Positions 57,862-64,000 of a stretch of DNA of 64,000 bases are shown in pieces (positions within the stretch are counted from its first letter, which is position 1; each line of letters starts with the position of its first letter). The translations under genes were made by a program, and so were the position numbers. The notes beneath the pieces are model-generated. The model made no database searches. It saw only the letters and a program-made list of their open reading frames with translations, and was not told where the DNA came from. The DNA comes from Calcarisporiella thermophila CBS 279.70 (taxonomy: Eukaryota > Calcarisporiellomycota). The stretch covers positions 504,021 through 568,020 of the forward strand of contig NW_027192210.1 in the NCBI RefSeq assembly GCF_041956535.1, given 5' to 3'.

Positions 57862-59180
57862 TTAGTTTTTCTCGTCTTTCCCGTTGGTTTCATGATTTCC
57901 GTTTATTTCTGCAGAATTATGATTTAAATATTCGGGGTTCTGCCACGGGCCTGCATCGCTTGAACGGCATCCACCTTGCTCGGCGCAAGTACACTTTCCC
58001 CCAAGATAGCTCGGCAGATTTTCGGGATCTATGTCCTTCAAAAGGGCAGACTGGTAGCGCGAGCCAAGGATATGAATTTTATTGACTGTGACTTCATCTA
58101 GGAAAGGCTAAATGGAAAGCCGATTAGTTAAAAGCCTCTTCCCCAAGCCTTCCCATCGGCTGCACTATTCTTACCTTAATTAATGCCCAGATGGAGGAAA
58201 ATAGGAAAGGAGCATTGATGATATACATTTTGCCCATAAGCTATTCAAAACAAGTCTTGATGAGCATGGGTTCCATCGTTAGAGCTACAAGAAGAGACGA
58301 CCTACCTCTGGGTAATAGTCCTGTGCGATAGAGGAGGTAAGGCGGACAAACCCAAGAACGGTGGTGATGTTCATCATCTTGACGCCCTTCAAGTCCATGA
58401 TGGTAAAGGATTGCTCGATATGACGACCTGCCTTTGCAGAACACGCAACGAAGCGTTGATTGATGAGCTTCTCGTACCTAGTTAATTGGATGAGAAACCA
58501 GGTGAGCCTACCCCTGGAGGGTCCCTCAAGCTGGAAAACAAAATTTACCCAACAACGAACTGCTTGAGCATGCGATCCTCGGTAGTGATCTTGAAGAGCT
58601 CATTCACGTCAATATTGCCCAGGTGCTCGATATAGATAGGCCGGCCAATACGGTCTGTTTTATGGTACTATCATATAACGTATGGTTAGCAACCATTTGG
58701 GCTCGACAGATGGAGGGCGACTTTTTTCGGGTTCGAAATGAAACTTCGAGGAGAGAGTTTCAGATCAGATCATCAACTTACGTAGCGAGGGTATATTTTC
58801 GCTATCTTTTCCGCCTCAGGAAATTCGAATTCTTTCACCAGTTTGTCGACGCCGAACTCCTTACGCCATTTTTCGCATGCGATGAACATGGCCTTGGTCG
58901 CGTCCAGATCGAATTTCCGGGCGCGCAAAAATCTTAGTAAACAGTGATCATCATGTCGCGATGGATCGAAGTATCCGCCCTGTTGAAGCTCACTGCGGAA
59001 ACGTTCTAGTGCAACCTCCTGCATGGGCGTGAGGGTGTCGAGTCTCCCTGTGCCGCCGTAGCTAAGGGCGGCTGAGGGGCGCACGGGGCGCATGGAGAGG
59101 GTGGAGAGGGTGCGGGGAGTGTGCAAAGGGGAGGGGGTAAGGAGGTCGTCGTTGGTTTGGGTTTCGAGATGGCGACTCAT
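57862..59180 (-). CDS. SEC14: Sec14-family phosphatidylinositol/phosphatidylcholine transfer protein
   Basis: Sec14 moves PI and PC between membranes and keeps Golgi lipid signalling in balance. Exons encode a 45-residue Ser/Thr/Pro head, then the CRAL-TRIO N domain (LRFLRARKFDLDATKAMF, EKWRKEFGVDKLVKEF) and the lipid-binding domain (KTDRIGRPIYIEHLGNID, NQRFVACSAKAGRHIEQSF, TIMDLKGVKMMN, IINAPFLFSSIWALIKPFLD, LPSYLGGKCTC). The GGKC/T end of the lipid pocket is intact. Four or five exons with 50-110 nt introns are visible. The start is the ATG at 59180. Confidence 0.94.
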
Positions 59181-60028
59181 GGATGCAGGTTTTCAACAAG
59201 TAGGAAAGAAGAGCAGAGAGAGAAATGGGCAAAATTAACGATGATGATCTGAAAATAAATAGGTCAATCAATTGAATAAGAATTCAAATTGCAGTGGCCG
59301 GAAACTGGAGAAGATTGAGAGAGAATCAGATGAACTAGTAGAGGCAGGAGAAGGTTCTTGTCCACACTAACAGATGAGCATAAGAGAGGATAGCTAAAGA
59401 GGAGGGAATGAAGATGAGCGATCTATAATTAAGCACTTGACAAAAGAAACTAGTTGCAAGAAACCGTTAACAACAGTGTACAAGTTTATCTCCACGGATA
59501 ATTTAATTCGCAGGGCAAAAATAAAGCTAGCCCACTCAGAAAGGGGAGATCGCGCCAGAGCCGATTACTGAACCATTCGGTTCGTTGTGCTCCTGCAATC
59601 CTATGATCTCCTCAACCTTCTTTCCCCCTTCGAATCCTGGCACTTCTTCCCGTTCCTCTGCTCTTCCTCTAAACTCGAAGGCTGCCTCTCTGCTTTTGTC
59701 TCCCTGAAGGCCCCATTATGTTCCTCGACATCTTAGCTTGTGTGCCTTCCATAACGCCGGCTGACAAATCGCTTATTTATTATAAAATTTTTCATTATTT
59801 ATTAATACTGTAATGGGTACACTTTGGGCCGAACTCGGTTGGGCAGCACTTATTGATATGTACTTTTATTCCAAAGGACCGTAAATAAAAAGAAAATAAA
59901 ACTACTGTAGGAGCTACGTGCAGGCAATTATACTAGGCAGTGACTATTGGTTTCTTTGAGAACAAGGATTGGAGGGTTTTGAAGGTGGAATGATTCTTGG
60001 GGAGGGAACAACATTCTCTATGTTGCAA
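59181..60028. other. intergenic: SEC14 promoter and 3' end of the Lys-rich gene
   Basis: No protein gene is recognised. Purine-rich DNA follows the SEC14 start on the plus strand. AATAAAA at about 59894-59900 lies near the 3' side of the Lys-rich gene, in the opposite orientation to it. Confidence 0.35.
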
Positions 60029-60478
60029 TCATTCCTGCGACTCACCCTGCTGCTCCTCAACATTATTCACCTGATTCTGGTCGGGTTGCTCTTCGACATT
60101 ATTCTCTTGCTTCTGGTCCGGCTGTTCCTCGATCTTCTTCTCTTGCTTCTTCTCTTGCTTCTTGCCGTGCTTCTTGCCGTGTTTCTTGCCGCGCTTTTTA
60201 TCGTCCTTGCAGTCCTTTTTGCCGTGCTTCTTTTTGCCCTTACGATGATGTTTTCCCTTCTTGTGCTTCTTCTTGTCACCGTGGCCGGGAGTGGACGAGG
60301 GCAGAGCAGTTTGGCTCGCAGAGGCGGAGGAGGAGATGGATGAAGAGATGTCTCCGGTGGGCACGGGCAAGGCTGTCAGAACGGAGGTCTGCTCAGGCTC
60401 GGTCTCAGACTGTTCCTGAGCGATGGCAACGGCGGAGAAGGCGAGAGCAGCAAAGGCAAGGACAGTGAAGTACTTCAT
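60029..60478 (-). CDS. secreted lysine-rich low-complexity protein
   Basis: A single exon of 149 codons. Residues 1-20 are a signal peptide (VLAFAALAFSAVAIAQ). Then come an acidic/Ser stretch (SSSISSSASASQTALP), a very basic core of about 50 residues rich in K, G and H (KKKHKKGKHHRKGKKKHG, KKRGKKHGKKHGKKQEKK), and an acidic C-terminus with three short repeats of the form N-N-V-E-E-Q. Many dibasic pairs make it a plausible Kex2 substrate. A single Cys and the polyampholyte character suggest a wall- or mucilage-associated protein or one binding anionic polymers. No family is recognised. A TATA element lies 141 bp upstream. Confidence 0.72.
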   Translation of the reverse strand: MKYFTVLAFAALAFSAVAIAQEQSETEPEQTSVLTALPVPTGDISSSISSSASASQTALPSSTPGHGDKKKHKKGKHHRKGKKKHGKKDCKDDKKRGKKHGKKHGKKQEKKQEKKIEEQPDQKQENNVEEQPDQNQVNNVEEQQGESQE

Positions 60479-60618
60479 GGTGGTGCTTGTTCTAGAGGTG
60501 GGTGATGAGAAAAGCTAGTGTGGATGGGAAAGAAAGAGAGGATGAGAGGGGTGCAAAGCTTTCAAGGAGAGAAAGTTGTTGCTTTTCAGTATGGCAACCA
60601 TCCGGAAAAGCTGGGCTT

Positions 60619-60628
60619 CTTATATATA
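60619..60628 (-). promoter_or_regulatory. TATA element of the Lys-rich secreted protein gene
   Basis: TATATATAAG on the minus strand, 141 bp before the ATG. It resembles the TATATAAG elements upstream of the precursor genes and of the cupredoxin-like ORFs. Confidence 0.5.
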
Positions 60629-61612
60629 GGAGATCTCCTCTGGGGATCGGACGTGGAAATAAAGATAAGGTAGGAGTGATTTTCAGTAGCAATGAATACA
60701 GCCGTAGGACGAAATTCTAAATCTAATAATAACCGCGGTCGGGTACACTCGTTTTGCAACACTATACTGCATGTGGTGAGGCCAACTGTGATTTGATTTT
60801 AACCATGACAATTGATTTCTATTAATTTTCTTGGCGTTAACGATATCCGGATTATTGCCCTCGGCCGCGGCCCCCCCTCCACGCGCTCTCCGCCAATATC
60901 GCTCCTGTTCTAGAGCGCAAGTTCGTCAGCGCCGGATCAAGTTCAGCCTAACTTCAGGTGGTATCCACGGCAACACGCCGGCCAGGCCCACCTTACTGAT
61001 CTGCGAACATGGGTGAGGATTTGTGACAACTTTCAAGCGCTTCACCAGTAGGATGGGTTGGAGCAAGAGCATCGTAGGAGCTAAAGACCGGCATGTGCCC
61101 ACAAGCTATGACGTTAACTCTATTAATTTTAGCTTCGCTGGTGCGAATTAAAAATCCATTTAGAAACGCCCTTTCATTGGAATCGAGAACGTAATCATTA
61201 GAGGGCCTCCCGTGTGATTGATAAGCTTTCCAATCTCAACATTTTGCATGAACATAACGTAAAACTAAGCAAGAGCGAGGCTAGTATTGCAAATGATAAT
61301 TGAGTTATATTAGGCTCACTACACCTGGAGTCGGGGCTCTCTATCCCAGGCACCGGTTGAAAGGCTCAAATTGCTCCATCCGTCCACACACAGCCCCTAA
61401 TTTCCTTCCAATTTGGCTTGTACCAAGGGCTTTAGGTTATAGGGGAGTCGTGGCCCTCGGGAGGACGAGGGCCTCCAACCGCTCCCAAAACTCAGTTCTA
61501 ATAACCACACCTACGTCATGCTTGTGGCTGTTCCCAGGAAAGCTATTGAACCAGTTGGGCTTTCATGGAGACAGAGCTTTACAGTCAGTCGCCCAGCATT
61601 TTGCAGATGGAT

Positions 61613-61630
61613 TATTCCCGATCGGGAATA
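61613..61630. repeat. perfect 18-nt palindrome
   Basis: TATTCCCGATCGGGAATA reads identically on both strands. It could be a binding site for a dimeric factor; no gene context explains it. Confidence 0.5.
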
Positions 61631-61888
61631 GTATCGGCTTCTTAATTGCTTTTCATCACAAGGGATGGCCGTCCCGCAACAATAACAGATCGTTTGCTCT
61701 GGATCTTTCATATTGTTATTATTACTAATGCTCTTGAAAAAAAAAACGTAGAATGGGGGAGTGGAAATACCAACCAAAAAAAAAATTAGACCAAAAAAAG
61801 ACTACTATACACACATCACAACACACGTCTTAATTACAAAACAGAGATCACAAAAATAGCCTAAGGGGAGAATTTTGGTGCTGGGATA

Positions 61889-63093
61889 TTAGAATTGTAA
61901 TGCGGGCGGCCGACTTTTCCTTACGCGCTCCTCTCCCACCAGGGTCCACCCAGACCTGCCTCCGATCAGAACTCGTACCACCCTCATCATCACCGTCAAC
62001 GGCAAGAAGATCCAACCCACAAGCCAACCGCTCCACGATGTTCCAGCGTCCCGCAACATCAACTCGTGCTCATGCAACCGAGCCTCGAGGCGGGAGAACC
62101 GCTGCGACAAGCCGGTCGCAGACTCATTGCGCGTGAAACGATGGACCCTTCGCTCGAGAGTGTGGATAGCAGGCTCAACTCCGCCACGCAGCTCCTGAAT
62201 ATCACCCTTGGTTGCGCACGCACCCTGGAGTTTGACCATAAACGACTCCAATTCTTTGACGTGGCCCTTCAGAGCCTCAACTTCTCGATCCGTGGCTCCC
62301 CCCTTGTTCATGCGCGGGGGGCGAGTGAGGGGAGGGCGCTGCGCTTTTCCTTGCCAAAGCTTCAGAACATGAATAAAGGGGCGGATCGCGGTAGCGAACA
62401 CAAAAAGACGAACGTCAAGGTCAGATAAATAGCGGGTGCTGCTTAAAAAGGAGCGGCCCCAGCGCAGCGTCCACCCCGCCACAAATGGTGAGGCGAGGAC
62501 AAGAATGAGGCAGCAGCGTTCTTGAGCGAGGAGCTGGGCCGCCATACGATGGCGTAGCTCGCGATCTTCTTCCGTTTCTTCATCCTCATACTCCCCCTCT
62601 ATTGGCTCGTTCTCCTCCATCACCTCTTCCTCTAACTCTTCGTTGCCACCAAGGAATTCATCATTCGAATCCTCCATGGTGGGAGATTTTCTGTAATTCT
62701 TTCCGTGTTCCTGCTCGCGTGCCTTCCCCTTGTCCTTGTCGCCCGATCTGGCACTCTTACTCGTGAACGCCCCTTGATATCTATCAGGTAATTCGCACGC
62801 ATATCGTTTCGCTCTCGTTAGATTATATAATTCCCAGGGTGCTTAAGGGGTTGAAGAAAGGAGAAAATTAAGTTGCGAGTAGAAATCTCACCCATTCGCA
62901 GCAACTAACCTTTCACAATTTGGAAAAGATAAAACCCAAGTACCACTAGCCACACCATGTCTCCCCATACCTCTTGTTTCCCAAATGCAAGAGGTCCAAA
63001 TGCGGGTAGCAGAGTAACCAGTATAGGCCAGGCGTGATCAACGGCGGTATCCGGTGGGGATTGGACGCGTGTTTTGGATTTTGTTGATAACAT
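61889..63093 (-). CDS. conserved fungal membrane protein of unknown function
   Basis: Two exons, 63093-62910 and 62841-61889, join in frame (donor GTTAGT, acceptor TTAAG) to a 378-residue protein. It begins MLSTKSKTRVQSPPD, then a hydrophobic segment (WPILVTLLPAFGPLAF, MVWLVVLGFYLFQIV), the motif APWELYNLTRAKR, an acidic region (EELEEEVMEENEPIE), LILVLASPFVAGWTLRWGRS, the block YLSDLDVRLFVFATAIRPF, a coiled coil (REVEALKGHVKELESFMVKL) and a final membrane segment (GWLVGWIFLPLTVMM). Similar proteins with P-W-E-W-Y ... R-P-[FL]-x-H-L-L-K are widespread in ascomycetes without a described function. It probably sits in an internal membrane. The two halves look like separate genes if the intron is missed. 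Confidence 0.75.
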
Positions 63094-64000
63094 GGTTATG
63101 TTTTATTTTAGTTGATGAGAATTAAAAGGCCATTAAGAAGCTGTATTCGAATTTTTTTTTTCGTTGAGGTGAGAAGAGAGGCGTGGGTCACAAATTGTGT
63201 GAGGATTTTTTAATTTGGATATATTTTCATTTCACTATTTTTCAAGAGTGTGTGCATCGAAATCAATAAAATTTTGAAGGAGATAATGCGGAGAGATAGG
63301 ATCAGTCCAGAGGCAGGCTCGCGCATTGAATTCGGTAGGTACCCATGTCTCTTTATTTTTTGAAATACAAATAAGAGGAGCATAGAAAAGGGCGACATGG
63401 ACGGCAACCAAAGGAATAAATCTTAACAAAATTGTACAAAATGAACATATTAATGTTCGGCTAATTTAACTTCCCTCAAAGTTCACTAAAATACAGTTTC
63501 TGGGTTATGTTTCCACATCCTCGGTCTCTCTGGTACTGAAATAAACTGATTTTCCCATGGAGAGCTCTACTTGCATATTTCTATGAACTTGACTGTCATA
63601 CATCTCTCCAAGGCTTTGCTTTGGCTCTTCTCCCGGCCATGGGAATTAGTGTCCTAATTCCCATGAGTTGACTAAAGTTTCGGTGGCGGTGCTCGGGGGC
63701 GTGAGCTGCGGTTTTGGCCTGTCTATTCCGTTTTCATGGATGAGGTTGCGGGTAAACCCATGGAGACAAGCTAAAGAGATGAAGTTTTAAGTTTTAAGGA
63801 GTGTGGAAAATCGATGGCCACTTCAAATCTTAAACTATGAAAATGGACATGATGTTACTCCAAATAAAATAGAGTGTCTAGTGGTGACCGCTGGATTGAA
63901 GAATGAATTCAGCTACTGCAGAAGTAGCTAATAGTGAAAGGTGGGAAATTAAAAAGAAATCCCAATAAAAGGGAGGATATCAAGTCGAATATAGGATAAA
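63094..64000. other. right-edge intergenic region, no gene supported
   Basis: A minus-strand frame at 63429-63235 starts with a signal-like stretch (LRFIPLVAVHVALFYAPLIC) but has no further support, and frames around it overlap. The last 500 nt have no convincing coding sequence. The promoter of the membrane-protein gene lies at the left end. Confidence 0.35.

Larger units (their letters stand above)
60479..61888. other. long gene-poor intergenic region
   Basis: No supported gene. Open frames at 60831-61016 and 61300-61728 (plus) and 61511-61777 (minus) are not convincing. A perfect 18-nt palindrome sits at 61613-61630. A-runs lie near 61736-61745 and 61779-61787. Confidence 0.35.

Noticed and set aside
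61300-61777. Overlapping frames on both strands in the 60.5-61.9 kb gap, considered as a transposon or pseudogene remnant
   Set aside because: No transposase, reverse-transcriptase or integrase motif on either strand, and no terminal repeats seen.

Overview
This window is nuclear DNA of a filamentous fungus, most likely an early-diverging (non-Dikarya) lineage. Its protein-coding genes are cut by many short introns of about 50-120 nt with canonical donors such as GTAAGT and GTATGT. It carries a fungus-specific kinetochore gene (HSK3, DASH complex) together with genes that most ascomycetes and basidiomycetes lack: a Twinkle-type mitochondrial helicase, a SCAI-family protein and the COP9 subunit CSN9. 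I cannot name the species. I found no tRNA, rRNA, CRISPR array or intact transposon. All exon junctions were read by eye, so multi-exon spans are safer than individual splice sites.

Layout. 0-14 kb, housekeeping: an edge-truncated gene, a small basic protein, a mitochondrial carrier, aspartokinase, a Pcl/Pho80-type cyclin, SBDS/SDO1, a PP2C phosphatase, SCAI, a small mitochondrial protein and ARPC5. 14.5-23 kb: SMC3, a SET/MYND protein and CCDC25. 23-31 kb, the accessory-looking stretch: a secreted precursor with two repeats and His7 tracts, a MATA-type HMG-box regulator, a secreted cupredoxin beside a vestigial-looking relative, then RPS25 and the CSN9 microprotein. 31-46 kb: peroxiredoxin Q, a second Pcl-type cyclin, a P-loop polynucleotide-kinase-like protein, ALG11, tripeptidyl peptidase II, an uncharacterised coiled-coil protein and a CCDC6-like protein. 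46.8-47.8 kb: a second secreted tandem-repeat precursor with dibasic sites between units, related to the one at 23.7 kb. 49.8-64 kb: Twinkle, a UBA plus leucine-rich-repeat PPP1R37-like protein, HSK3, SEC14, a secreted lysine-rich protein and a conserved fungal membrane protein of unknown function.

Most exciting element. Two unlinked genes encode secreted precursors built from one shared ~50-residue module (core D-x-x-LNN ... D-x-IS-x-LN ... ANT-x-A-x-G ... NS). The modules are delimited by KR or RR pairs, as expected for Kex2 (kexin) processing. One copy appends a seven-histidine tract to each module and lies 1.6 kb from the HMG-box gene and about 4 kb from a secreted blue-copper protein. 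This suggests a secreted peptide family, possibly signalling, surface-coating or metal-binding, that I do not recognise from described systems.

Small genes recovered by hand-splicing are CSN9 (63 aa, three exons) and HSK3 (89 aa, two exons).
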